DNA of 64,000 bases, from assembly GCA_021300455.1 (NCBI GenBank), contig JAJTDP010000006.1, positions 13,161 to 77,160 of the forward strand, in the 5' to 3' direction. The first letter of the stretch is position 1; every line of letters begins with the position of its first letter. Position numbers and translations under genes: made by a program. The notes beneath the pieces were generated by a model. The model was not told the origin of the DNA and ran no database searches. It worked only from the letters and a program-made list of their open reading frames with translations. Source of the stretch: Sediminibacterium sp. Its GTDB lineage: Bacteria; Bacteroidota; Bacteroidia; Chitinophagales; Chitinophagaceae. This document shows positions 42,142-51,368 of the stretch, piece by piece.

Positions 42142-43641
42142 CTATTTTTTTGGCGCCGATTTATTATTTGCGTTTTGTAAAAAATCGTTGAACTGTTCTA
42201 AGCTTAAATTTTTAGCTATAATTTTTTTATCAGCATCTAATAAATAAAAAGTAGGTGTTTTAAACACATCATACTTTTGACGAATAGTGGTGGGAAGCCC
42301 CGCTTTTATTTCTTTATTTAAGTCTTCCTCCGTTTGATACGCGTGGGTCCAATTTTCTAAATGGTTTTCTTGAATAAAGGTTTTCCAAGCAGTTATTTCA
42401 TTAAAATTAGTATTGACTGAAAATATTTTCACATTCAAACTTTTCCAAGAAGCTTTGTAAAAAGAATCTAATCTTGGAATTTCTACTTTACAATGGCTAC
42501 AGGTAGGGTCCCAAAAAGCAAGAAAGGTATAAGGCGCCTTTTGATCATATAAAGAAACTTTTTTATTCTCGGGGTTGTTAATAATCAAGCTAGGTGCAGC
42601 TAAGCCCAATTGATTGGCCATCATACTATAGGCCCTTTCTGTAATTGATTTTTTAGAAGCTTCATTTAAAAGTACCGTATCTCCTTTAGCAAAAAAGTTT
42701 TGAAACAAGTGTATGAACACTTTTTCTTGTCCCATGAATTCTGGCGAAATATATTTATTGGTAAATTTAAAAAGTAAAAAAGGATAAATTTCTTTACCTG
42801 TTTTAGCCACTGTTAAAATATACTGCAGCTCCTCAATAATAGAATCGGGTTCGCGGGAAACGTAATTTTTAAAATATTCATCTAGCTTGTCTTCAAAAAA
42901 GGGAGTGCGAATTAAACGGTTATCATTAAAAACAACATTATCCCAAAAATGATTTTTTACATAATAGTAAGGATAAAGAGAATCCAATTTACCATTGATA
43001 ATGGGCATGGCCGGGGCTTCTGGGCGTTGCATGACATTTAAAAAGAAACTAGTCATAGAACCCGGATAGGTATTTATCACATTGGTTCTAGCGGCTTTTA
43101 CTTCTTTATCTTTTGTTAAATACAATTCTTTAAAGCTGGCAGAATCCTTGGCATTCGTTGCAGTCTTGTATTTATTTTCAAGGCTAGTTAATTGCATTCC
43201 TAAATCATTGATTGATTTTGAATAGGCTTTAAAAATATCATTTTCTTTAGAACCAATAATTTGAAATGTATTGATAGAAACAGTATCTGCAATAATTTTA
43301 AAATGTTGTGACTCATCTACTAAAAAATCAAACAGAATTGAATAGGTAGGAGAGACTATAAAATAAATACCTGGTGTTAATTTTGTTTTAGATTTAAATA
43401 CGCCTTCGCTTTTTTCATTTAGCAGTGCAGAATCGGCTAAAACCCTATTTCTTCCATAATTAGTCCCTATATAAACTTTGGTATTTTTATAAGGTTTTAA
43501 AACTATTTCTATGGCGTGTCCTACTGGTGCAGCGCTTGTACTTGTTTTGGCCTTTGTATTTCCTGCCCCCTTGGTATTTTGCGCTATTAAGCATATTGGT
43601 AATATAAATCCGGCCATGCATGCAAATACTAATTTTCTCAT
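42142..43641 (-). CDS. TlpA-like thioredoxin-fold protein with a long N-terminal domain
   Basis: A signal peptide (VFACMAGFILPICLIAQ) is followed by about 340 residues resembling the DUF4369/DUF5106-type region common in Bacteroidota redoxins, and then a thioredoxin domain with the redox motif in FWDPTCSHCKVEIP. The CSHC pair suggests a periplasmic thiol reductase or an enzyme for cytochrome or disulfide maintenance. 499 residues. Exact partner unknown. Confidence 0.85.
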   Translation of the reverse strand: MRKLVFACMAGFILPICLIAQNTKGAGNTKAKTSTSAAPVGHAIEIVLKPYKNTKVYIGTNYGRNRVLADSALLNEKSEGVFKSKTKLTPGIYFIVSPTYSILFDFLVDESQHFKIIADTVSINTFQIIGSKENDIFKAYSKSINDLGMQLTSLENKYKTATNAKDSASFKELYLTKDKEVKAARTNVINTYPGSMTSFFLNVMQRPEAPAMPIINGKLDSLYPYYYVKNHFWDNVVFNDNRLIRTPFFEDKLDEYFKNYVSREPDSIIEELQYILTVAKTGKEIYPFLLFKFTNKYISPEFMGQEKVFIHLFQNFFAKGDTVLLNEASKKSITERAYSMMANQLGLAAPSLIINNPENKKVSLYDQKAPYTFLAFWDPTCSHCKVEIPRLDSFYKASWKSLNVKIFSVNTNFNEITAWKTFIQENHLENWTHAYQTEEDLNKEIKAGLPTTIRQKYDVFKTPTFYLLDADKKIIAKNLSLEQFNDFLQNANNKSAPKK

Positions 43642-43717
43642 TGGATCCTTGTTTTATTTTCTTTATAAAAGCTGGGTAAAAATAACAATATATACCATAA
43701 ATATAATGCTTGGGTAT

Positions 43718-43725
43718 TACCTTTG
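43718..43725 (+). promoter_or_regulatory. -7 promoter element of rlmD, apparently leaderless
   Basis: TACCTTTG, exact TAnnTTTG match, ending five bases before the GTG at 43731. The TTG at 43710 used by the ORF track is upstream of the box and cannot be in the mRNA. Confidence 0.6.
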
Positions 43726-43730
43726 TTTCA

Positions 43731-45176
43731 GTGAGAAAAGTTAAACCAGCCCCTTTACTAGAAAAAGTATTAATTGAAGATTATGCCGCTGAGGGCAAGG
43801 CATTAGCTCGAGTAGACGGTAAAGTGATATTTGTAGAAGGTGCCGTTCCAGGTGATATTGTTGATATTCAATTACAAAAAAATAAAGCCGATTGGGCAGA
43901 GGGCTTTGTCAAACATTTTCATACTTATTCTAGCATTAGAGTTACACCTTTCTGTAGTCATTTTGGAGTATGCGGCGGTTGTCAGTGGCAGATGCTTCCT
44001 TATGAGCAACAGTTAGTATATAAGCATAAACAAGTGGTAGACAATTTAACAAGAATTGCAAAAGTGCCACTGCCTCCTATTGCTCCTATTATGGGAGCTG
44101 AGCAAACACAGGGTTATAGAAATAAAGTGGAATATACTTTTGCCACAGAAAAATTTATTCCTTTTTCAGAATTTAAAGCCATGAAGGCGGCTGCTGAAAA
44201 TGGAGATATAAGTCAACTAGAAAAAGCGCCAGGGGTGGCAGGATTTCATGCTAGAGGTTTTTTTGAAAAAGTAGTAGAAGTTGATAAATGTTATTTACAA
44301 GCAGAACCTACCAATGATTTAAGAAAAGCAGTAGTAAATTTTGCAATAGAAAATAAAATGCCTTTTTATAATATTAAAGAGCATAAGGGCTGGGTGCGTA
44401 ATATGTTTATTCGCAATACCACCAAGGGAGAGTGGATGGTGAATTTAATTTTAGGCTATGAGGATAAAGAAAAGCGTGAAGCATTATTTAATTCATTACT
44501 AGAAAACTTTCCACAAATAACTACCTTATTATATACTATTAATGCCAAACGCAATGATAGTATGCAGGACCTCCTGCCTCAAGTATATTCAGGAAGCGGC
44601 TACATTACAGAGTATTTAGAAGACTTCCAATTTAAGATAAGTCCTAAATCTTTTTTTCAAACTAATTCCAAGCAGGCAGAAAAACTATATCAAGTCACAC
44701 GCGATTTCGCCGAACTGACTGGAAAAGAAATAGTCTATGATTTATACTGCGGCACAGGAAGCATTGGAATTTTCTGTAGTAAAAATGCTAAAAAAATTAT
44801 TGGTGTTGAAGTAGTAGAAGAAGCGATAGAAGATGCAAAAATAAATGCAAGCTTAAATCATTTAATAGAGACTGCTTTTTTTGCAGGCGATGTGATTAAA
44901 ATATGTGAAGATACCTTTTTTGAAACCCATGGCAAACCCGATGTAATTATTACCGATCCGCCAAGAGCAGGTATGCACGAAAAACTAGTGCATAAGTTAT
45001 TAGCCATGGAAGCGCCTATTATTGTGTATGTAAGTTGTAACCCCGCTACACAAGCAAGAGACCTATCTTTATTAAATGAAAAGTATGCAGTTACTAAAAT
45101 TCAACCCGTAGATATGTTTCCGCATACACTTCATATAGAAAATGTAGTTCAATTAAAAAGAAAAGATTTACTATAA
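43731..45176 (+). CDS. rlmD: 23S rRNA (uracil-C5)-methyltransferase RlmD-like
   Basis: An N-terminal TRAM domain (about residues 8-60) precedes a 4Fe-4S site (CSHFGVCGGCQW, with a fourth Cys in VDKCYLQ) and a SAM-dependent methyltransferase domain: YDLYCGTGSIGIF, IITDPPRAGMHEKL and the catalytic Cys in YVSCNPATQARDL. It methylates a uridine in 23S rRNA, U1939 in the named enzyme. I prefer the GTG at 43731 because the -7 box ends just before it. 481 residues. Confidence 0.92.
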   Translation: MRKVKPAPLLEKVLIEDYAAEGKALARVDGKVIFVEGAVPGDIVDIQLQKNKADWAEGFVKHFHTYSSIRVTPFCSHFGVCGGCQWQMLPYEQQLVYKHKQVVDNLTRIAKVPLPPIAPIMGAEQTQGYRNKVEYTFATEKFIPFSEFKAMKAAAENGDISQLEKAPGVAGFHARGFFEKVVEVDKCYLQAEPTNDLRKAVVNFAIENKMPFYNIKEHKGWVRNMFIRNTTKGEWMVNLILGYEDKEKREALFNSLLENFPQITTLLYTINAKRNDSMQDLLPQVYSGSGYITEYLEDFQFKISPKSFFQTNSKQAEKLYQVTRDFAELTGKEIVYDLYCGTGSIGIFCSKNAKKIIGVEVVEEAIEDAKINASLNHLIETAFFAGDVIKICEDTFFETHGKPDVIITDPPRAGMHEKLVHKLLAMEAPIIVYVSCNPATQARDLSLLNEKYAVTKIQPVDMFPHTLHIENVVQLKRKDLL

Positions 45177-45199
45177 CCACCCTACGCAAATTATAAAAC

Positions 45200-46024
45200 A
45201 TGACCCAATTTAGGCCCACTCGATTTGAAGTACTTCCTACGATCATAAAAAATTTATTGATCATTAATGGGCTTATGTTTTTAGCTCAAAATACTTTTGC
45301 AGGTCCTACTAGTTCTTTTTCTTTTGAAGATTATTTTGCTTTACATGCATGGCAGAGCGATTTATACAAGCCTTGGCAATTAATTACCCATATGTTCTTG
45401 CACGGAGACTTTGGACATATACTGGGTAATATGTTTGCTTTATGGATGTTTGGTTCCATACTTGAAAATGTTTGGGGTCCTAAAAGGTTTTTACTTTTTT
45501 ATATGCTCTGTGGTGTGGGTGCAGCAGTAATTCACTTAGCTATATTATCTTATCAATTAGTGCCACTAACGACCGAGTATGAACGCTTATTACTACTTAG
45601 TAAAACCAATGTATCGGGTTTTATGGAGGCCGTCTATAATTATTCCGCTAGGCATAATATCCCTCTTACACAAATACTTGCCGACAATAAAGTCAGTCTC
45701 TCCACGCCAGGCATAGCTCCACAATTGATGGACTTAATGACTACTTATTATAATAAAACAGTGAGTACAGCTACCTTAGGTGCGAGTGGTGCAGTCTTTG
45801 GTATTTTAATTGCCTTTGTTTATTTATTTCCGAATACCTATATCTATATTTATTTTCTATTTCCAGTAAAAGCAAAATGGTTAGGTATTGCCTATTTTGG
45901 TTTTGAATTATACAAAGGCATACAAAATTCAGCAGGAGATAATGTTGCAAGATGGGCCCATGTAGGAGGCGCTGTCATTGGATTTATATTGGTGTATATT
46001 TGGAAAAAGAAAGGAAACTCTTAA
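45200..46024 (+). CDS. Rhomboid intramembrane serine protease
   Basis: About six membrane segments with the rhomboid residues: HGDFGHILGNMFALWMFGS, the catalytic Ser in LGASGAVFGIL and the catalytic His in RWAHVGGAVIGF. An unusually long soluble insertion (about 70 residues, LTTEYERLLL to TTYYNKTVS) precedes the active-site Ser segment, which I have seen in Bacteroidota rhomboids. It cuts membrane proteins within the bilayer. Two bases separate its stop from the next gene, a degenerate paralogue. Confidence 0.9.
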   Translation: MTQFRPTRFEVLPTIIKNLLIINGLMFLAQNTFAGPTSSFSFEDYFALHAWQSDLYKPWQLITHMFLHGDFGHILGNMFALWMFGSILENVWGPKRFLLFYMLCGVGAAVIHLAILSYQLVPLTTEYERLLLLSKTNVSGFMEAVYNYSARHNIPLTQILADNKVSLSTPGIAPQLMDLMTTYYNKTVSTATLGASGAVFGILIAFVYLFPNTYIYIYFLFPVKAKWLGIAYFGFELYKGIQNSAGDNVARWAHVGGAVIGFILVYIWKKKGNS

Positions 46025-46026
46025 TA

Positions 46027-46722
46027 ATGCAAAACGAAAAATCAACCAAGCCTTTATTGGGCGCTGATAATAATTCTTTAATCGCCTTACTATCTATCAA
46101 CTTAGTGGTATATGCGCTTATTGGATTTTTTAAAGTGGTCTATTATTTAAATAGCCTTCCTGAAGAACAGTTCTTTGCGCAAATAATGCAGCCCGGTATT
46201 TTAGCAAGCAGCCCCTCTGAATTTTTGCAACAGCCTTGGACTCTTTTAACTTATTATTGGATGCATGACGCATTTTGGGTTTTACTTACCAATATGATTT
46301 GGTTAGTAGCCTTTGGTTATTTATTACAAGTGCAAGCTGCCAATAAACATATTTTTCCAATTTATTTTTATGCAGGCATACTTGCTGGACTTAGTTATAT
46401 TTTATTAGGCGCCGATGCACCTATAATGGGTGCACAAGTGGGTGTGATGGCCTTGGCCATGGCAGTAGCTACTCTTTCACCAGACTACCGACTACTTAAA
46501 AATATAGGAAAAGGTATACCGGTATGGATATTAGTTTTAGTATACCTAATTATACAAGCCCTAAGTTTAGAGCAAGCTAGTTTTCCTTTAATAGTAAGTT
46601 ATTTGGTGGCCGCAAGCACAGGGCTTCTGTATGTAATGTTATTAACTAAAGGCAGGGATTTAGGCAAATGGATGCACCAACTATTAGCTTTGTTAAATAA
46701 TAGTTTAGCCCCTAAAAAATAA
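46027..46722 (+). CDS. Rhomboid-like protein, apparently inactive
   Basis: The track start (45952) overlaps the previous gene; ATG 46027 (MQNEKSTKPLLGADNNS) gives 231 residues and a two-base gap. About six membrane segments, with TYYWMHDAFWVLLTNMIWLVAFG resembling the rhomboid WR/HxxxN region, but the catalytic GxSG is GAQVGVM and the C-terminal His segment is lost. This is the pattern of a pseudoprotease derived from a rhomboid. Tight coupling suggests it partners the active enzyme upstream. Confidence 0.75.
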   Translation: MQNEKSTKPLLGADNNSLIALLSINLVVYALIGFFKVVYYLNSLPEEQFFAQIMQPGILASSPSEFLQQPWTLLTYYWMHDAFWVLLTNMIWLVAFGYLLQVQAANKHIFPIYFYAGILAGLSYILLGADAPIMGAQVGVMALAMAVATLSPDYRLLKNIGKGIPVWILVLVYLIIQALSLEQASFPLIVSYLVAASTGLLYVMLLTKGRDLGKWMHQLLALLNNSLAPKK

Positions 46723-46746
46723 CGAGTCTTTATAATCCCTATACGC

Positions 46747-47618
46747 ATGGCAAAAAAATCTAGGGCAAGAAGTTTTGGAAAAAAAGTTTTTCTTTTTTTT
46801 AATCTATTGGTATCTCTTTTATTTTTATATCCCATTTTTTTTAGAAAGGCTTTAATGGTACAAATTCATCAAGCAGTTTGAAACTACGCACAGAGGATAT
46901 CGCTTACTCTATTCAAAAGTGGAGTCCTGATATTATTTGTTTACAAGAGTACAATACCAATGAAAGGCCGAATGATATTGCCAATCATGCAAATTATTTT
47001 ATAAAAAAATATCCTTATCATTTTTTCTCCAAAGATTTTCAAGTATCACAAAACGATTATTATGCAGGCTCTATTATTTATTCAAAATATAAAATACTTA
47101 ATGCAGAGCGCATCCCATTTATAAGTGGAGAAAGTTTAATTAGCGCCACTATTTTAAAAGGAGATGACACCATTCAAATATTTACCACTCATCTGGCTTC
47201 TTATCGTTTTAAACAATATGATTTTGAAGCCATGGATCAATCTACTTTAGCCAATTCCATTTCTTTGAATGGAAAAAGAGGGGTGCTTCGAAAAATGCGT
47301 ACTGCCTTTATGCAGCGCGCACTGGAAGCGGAATTAATTAAATCCCAACTTGCTAAAACCCATTACCCAGCCATTATCACAGGCGATTTTAATGATGTGC
47401 CAGGCTCCTATACCTATATAACCATTAAAGGAAATTGGCAGGATGCATTTTTAGAAAAAGGCTTTGGTATTGGCGCTACTTATTTAGGTATCTCTCCCAC
47501 TTTAAGAATTGATTATATATTAGCTAGTAGCGATTGGGAGATTAGGGGATGGGATTCGATGGATGAAAACCTAAGCGATCATCATATGATCATGGCCGAC
47601 CTTATTTTAAAGAAGTAG
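46747..47618 (+). pseudogene. Endonuclease/exonuclease/phosphatase family gene with internal deletion
   Basis: Two frames together describe one family member. An ATG at 46747 reads MAKKSRARSFGKKVFLFFNL with a membrane segment, then stops at TGA 46879. The second frame begins at TTG 46878, overlapping that stop (TTGA), and carries most of the EEP domain: CLQEYN, TTHLASY, ITGDFNDVPGSY, LRIDYIL and SDHHMIM. Missing between them are the second membrane segment and the first domain strand with its metal-binding Asn (SYNVR). I infer an internal deletion of about 80 residues plus a frame change. The C-terminal catalytic residues remain, so partial function cannot be excluded. Confidence 0.65.
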
Positions 47619-47665
47619 CGCTCTTTATTTTACATAAGATTTAACCTATTTAATTTAAAATAAAA

Positions 47666-47673
47666 TATCTTTG
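47666..47673 (+). promoter_or_regulatory. -7 promoter element of cysS
   Basis: TATCTTTG, exact TAnnTTTG match, with a 14-base leader to the ATG at 47688. Confidence 0.62.
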
Positions 47674-47687
47674 AGGCAATACGAACT

Positions 47688-49193
47688 ATGCCACTTAAAT
47701 TATATAATTCCCTTACCCGTCAAAAAGAAGTTTTTGAACCCATCAATGCACCTTATGTAGGTATGTATGTTTGTGGCCCAACGGTAAGTGGGGAAAGTCA
47801 TTTAGGCCATGCACGTCCTTTTATTACATTTGATGTTTTATACAGGTACTTAGTGCACCAAGGCTATAAGGTTCGCTATGTAAGAAATATTACCGATGCA
47901 GGACATTTTGAAGAAGAAGGAAAACAAGCTGAAGATAAAATTTCTACCAAGGCTATTTTAGAAAAACTAGAACCTATGGAACTAGTGCAAAAGTATACGC
48001 ACTTATACCACTGGGCCATGGAGCAGTTTAATAATTTACCTCCTAGCATTGAACCCACCGCTACTGGACATATTGTGGAGCAAATAGAAATGATTAAAAA
48101 AATCATTGCAGACGGATTTGCTTATGAAGCCAATGGCTCGGTTTATTTTGATGTCATTAAGTACAATGATGTCTATTCTAAAAAAAATCAGCCTTATGGT
48201 ATTTTGAGTGGACGCAATGTAGAAGATCAATTAGAAACTACGCGTGAACTAGATAATCAAGAAGAGAAAAAAAATAAAGTCGATTTTGCTTTATGGAAAA
48301 AAGCACCTGCTGAACATATCATGCGTTGGCAAAGCCCCTGGGGCGAAGGCTTTCCGGGCTGGCATATTGAATGCTCAGCCATGGCTACTAAATATTTAGG
48401 CAAACAGTTTGATATACATGGAGGTGGAATGGATTTACAATTTCCTCATCATGAATGTGAAATTGCACAAAGCACGGTATGCAATCATGAAATGCCTGCG
48501 CGTTATTGGGTACATAATAATATGATTACCATTAATGGCCGTAAGATGGGTAAGAGCTATAATAATGTAGTGAAGCTAAGTGAGCTATTTGAGGGCAGCC
48601 ATCCTATTTTAACGCAGGCTTATAGTCCTATGACGGTAAGGTTTTTTATTTTACAAAGTCAGTACCGCGGTACTTTAGATTTTAGCAACGAAGCCTTACA
48701 AGCCTCTGAAAAAGCACTCAAAAGATTAATGGAAGCTTACGAATGGTTAAAAGCACAAAGCTTTACAACTGATTCAAAAGCTTCTGATGCCAATTTAGAT
48801 AAACAACTTATCACTTGGGTAAATGAATTGGGTGAATTTATTGACGACGATTTAAACACTGCGAAAGTGGTGGCTAATTTATTTGAAATAGCACCTCTTA
48901 TTAATTCTTTAAAGGATAAACATATAGCAGCAGACGCTATTTCTGGTGCAAGCTGGAGCTTCGCACAAAAACAGTTAACTCAATTTATTGAAAATATATT
49001 GGGCTTAAAAGTGCTAGATGGTGCCAACCAAGTACAATTACACGGCGTGATTCAATTATTAATTGAAATTCGAAGTGACGCAAAGTCTCGTAAAGATTTT
49101 GCCACTAGCGATAAAATCAGAAATCAATTAATGGACATGGGCATTCAAATCAAAGACGAAAAAGACGGAGAAGTGAGTTATAGCCTTGCTTAG
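47688..49193 (+). CDS. cysS: Cysteinyl-tRNA synthetase
   Basis: Class I synthetase of 501 residues: the HIGH-type motif is HLGH (residues 38-41), KMSKS is KMGKSYNN (about 286), and zinc ligands are [17 protein letters not shown] and HHECEIA. It charges tRNA-Cys. The C-terminal DALR-like and anticodon-binding regions are intact ([15 protein letters not shown]). Single-gene transcript following the broken EEP gene. Confidence 0.96.
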   Translation: MPLKLYNSLTRQKEVFEPINAPYVGMYVCGPTVSGESHLGHARPFITFDVLYRYLVHQGYKVRYVRNITDAGHFEEEGKQAEDKISTKAILEKLEPMELVQKYTHLYHWAMEQFNNLPPSIEPTATGHIVEQIEMIKKIIADGFAYEANGSVYFDVIKYNDVYSKKNQPYGILSGRNVEDQLETTRELDNQEEKKNKVDFALWKKAPAEHIMRWQSPWGEGFPGWHIECSAMATKYLGKQFDIHGGGMDLQFPHHECEIAQSTVCNHEMPARYWVHNNMITINGRKMGKSYNNVVKLSELFEGSHPILTQAYSPMTVRFFILQSQYRGTLDFSNEALQASEKALKRLMEAYEWLKAQSFTTDSKASDANLDKQLITWVNELGEFIDDDLNTAKVVANLFEIAPLINSLKDKHIAADAISGASWSFAQKQLTQFIENILGLKVLDGANQVQLHGVIQLLIEIRSDAKSRKDFATSDKIRNQLMDMGIQIKDEKDGEVSYSLA

Positions 49194-49221
49194 TTAAATT
49201 CCTAGAACTTTTTACTATTTA

Positions 49222-49614
49222 TTAATGATCGCAATCGTCCTCATGGGCATGGTTATGCACTCTACAACGCATATGGTTATTGACATGTGCAATAATGATA
49301 AAAAAAGCGGCAGGAAATAATAATATAATTTCAATATTTCTAAAAACCATTCTACTTAACATAAGTGCAATACCTAGGGTAAATAAAATAATGGGCTTGT
49401 AGGAATGATGATGTTTTTTATAGCCATGGTATAAAGAATAGGCACCAATAGCAAAAGAAAGTACAATCATGCCTAACTCAAAGCTAGTATTGTGTAAAAC
49501 ATTAATACCTAATAAAGGAAGACTGCTAAAAAACAGGGGAAGTAAAGCGCAGTGAATGGCGCAGGCCAGTGAAGCCCCAATTCCAATAGCGTCCCAATTC
49601 CATTTTTTAAACAT
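49222..49614 (-). CDS. MerC domain membrane protein
   Basis: The track start (49632) is a TTG; ATG 49614 (MFKKWNWDAIGIGASLACA) is preferred, 130 residues. Four hydrophobic segments and the N-terminal Cys-containing ASLACAIHCALLPL define the MerC family, mercury-uptake-related membrane proteins that are often of unknown function outside mer operons. The His-rich C-terminal tail (HNHAHEDDCDH) suggests metal binding. No mer operon genes are nearby. Divergent from the SCO gene, another metal-handling protein. Confidence 0.85.
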   Translation of the reverse strand: MFKKWNWDAIGIGASLACAIHCALLPLFFSSLPLLGINVLHNTSFELGMIVLSFAIGAYSLYHGYKKHHHSYKPIILFTLGIALMLSRMVFRNIEIILLFPAAFFIIIAHVNNHMRCRVHNHAHEDDCDH

Positions 49615-49719
49615 AGTGTAAAGATAACCCAAATACCAAGATGAAGGGTAGTCTAGTTCTTAGCCTTAGACTAATTGCCCTAAAATAATATTACCTTTAG
49701 GGTCCAAAATGAATACCCT

Positions 49720-50334
49720 ATGTCTAAAAAATTACTTACCTATATTATATTTTTCTCCCTCTTACTTGCCGCCTTTTATTATTTCTTGTTTAAGGGCACC
49801 GATAACTGGAAAGTACAATTACCCATTTTAAGTTATGTACAACCTTTTCATTTTACTAATCAGGATGGCCAGGCCTTTAGTGATAAAGAATTATTGAATA
49901 AAATTACAGTCGTAGAATATTTTTTTACTACTTGTAAAGGTATTTGCCCAAAGCTGAATACCAATATGAAAGAAATTTATAGTATTTATAAAACCAATCC
50001 CGATTTTCAAATTGTATCACATACCTGTAATCCAGACACAGACTCGGTTCCAGTACTTAAAAGATATGCCGATTCTTTAGGGGTAGATACTAAAAAATGG
50101 ATTTTTTTAACGGGTAGAAAAGACAGTTTATATTTAATGGCGCGTGGTTCTTATTTATTAGATGATCCTAAAAACAATGTTGAAAAAATAGAAGATCAAT
50201 TTATACATACGCAGTTTTTTGCACTCATTGATAGAGAAGGTAAAGTGCGCGGTAAAATTTATGATGGCTTAAAAGCTTTTGAAATTGAACAGTTAAAGCA
50301 AGACATCTCCAAATTATTAAAAGATAAAAAATAG
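49720..50334 (+). CDS. SCO1/SenC/PrrC family protein
   Basis: One N-terminal membrane anchor (YIIFFSLLLAAFYYFLF) and a thioredoxin-fold domain with the copper-binding CxxxC in TTCKGICPKLNTNM (about 72-78) and the ligand His in FIHTQFFALID. SCO proteins deliver copper to the CuA site of cytochrome oxidase or act as thiol oxidoreductases. 204 residues, three bases before an epimerase gene. Confidence 0.9.
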   Translation: MSKKLLTYIIFFSLLLAAFYYFLFKGTDNWKVQLPILSYVQPFHFTNQDGQAFSDKELLNKITVVEYFFTTCKGICPKLNTNMKEIYSIYKTNPDFQIVSHTCNPDTDSVPVLKRYADSLGVDTKKWIFLTGRKDSLYLMARGSYLLDDPKNNVEKIEDQFIHTQFFALIDREGKVRGKIYDGLKAFEIEQLKQDISKLLKDKK

Positions 50335-50337
50335 TCC

Positions 50338-51315
50338 ATGATTTTTGTAACAGGCGCTAGTGGGCTAGTAGGTGCTCATTTAATACAATCTTTAGTAGCG
50401 AAAGGTAAATCGGTAAGGGCCTTGTATCGTAAAGCGCCACCCCGTTTTAAAGGTGCTGAGCAAGTGGAGTGGGTGGAAGGCGATTTATTAGATATTGTAT
50501 CATTAGAAGCTACTATAGAAGGAACTCAACAAGTCTATCATTGTGCAGCCATTGTTTCTTTTTCTCCAAGCAAAGCAGATGAAATGATGAAGGCGAATCA
50601 AGAGGGCACAGCGAATTTGGTTAATATTTGCATTGATAAAAAAATAGAGAAGCTAGTATTTGTAAGTTCAGTAGCGGCCCTTGGAAGAATTAGAGAAGAC
50701 GCCGCCATTGATGAAACTATGCATTGGACCCCAGAAACAAGTAATAGTGTTTATGGAAAATCGAAGTACTTAGCAGAAATGGAAGTATGGAGAGCGATGG
50801 CGGAGGGATTAAATATAGCCATTGTAAATCCGGTAATTATATTTGGTGCAGGAGATTGGAACAAAGGTTCTTCAGAAATTTTTAAATCGAGTTATAATCA
50901 GTTTCCTTGGTATACCACTGGTATCAGTGGTTTTGTGGATGTACTAGATGTAGTTGATGCCATGCAATTATTAATGGATAGTCCTATTGTAGGTGAGCGT
51001 TATATTATTAGTGCAGAAAATTTAAGTTATCAAACGGTGTTTACACAAATTGCGAATGCATTTTCTAAAAAACCTCCAACTAGAAAAGTAACACCTTTAC
51101 TAGCGGCCATTGTTTGGAGATTAGAAGCTATAAAATCTTTATTTACAGGAAAAACGCCACTACTTACAAAGGAGACAGCAGCTACCGCGCAGGCCAAAGT
51201 GTATTTTAATAATGAGAAATTTTTAAAGGCCTTCCCTTCATTTAAATATCGAAGTATGGATACCACTATAAAAAGAGTGAGTGCGGAATTAACTGAAATG
51301 CATCAGCTTAAGTAA
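50338..51315 (+). CDS. NAD-dependent epimerase/dehydratase family protein
   Basis: An extended SDR of 325 residues: cofactor loop TGASGLVGAHLI, Ser in FVSSVAALG and the YxxxK motif YGKSKYLAEME. It resembles the dihydroflavonol-reductase-like group common in Bacteroidota, where substrates are uncharacterised. Three bases after the SCO gene, so probably co-transcribed, although no functional link is evident. Confidence 0.87.
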   Translation: MIFVTGASGLVGAHLIQSLVAKGKSVRALYRKAPPRFKGAEQVEWVEGDLLDIVSLEATIEGTQQVYHCAAIVSFSPSKADEMMKANQEGTANLVNICIDKKIEKLVFVSSVAALGRIREDAAIDETMHWTPETSNSVYGKSKYLAEMEVWRAMAEGLNIAIVNPVIIFGAGDWNKGSSEIFKSSYNQFPWYTTGISGFVDVLDVVDAMQLLMDSPIVGERYIISAENLSYQTVFTQIANAFSKKPPTRKVTPLLAAIVWRLEAIKSLFTGKTPLLTKETAATAQAKVYFNNEKFLKAFPSFKYRSMDTTIKRVSAELTEMHQLK

Positions 51316-51368
51316 ATTATTCTCTCTCTATAATTCTCTCTATAGCTTACTTCATTCCGCTTACTTCA

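Noticed and set aside
51316-51368. CT-rich tract (ctctctctataattctctctatagc) between epimerase and lpxD as a phase-variable repeat
   Set aside because: The tract lies after both convergent stop codons and is short and interrupted; slippage there would change no protein.
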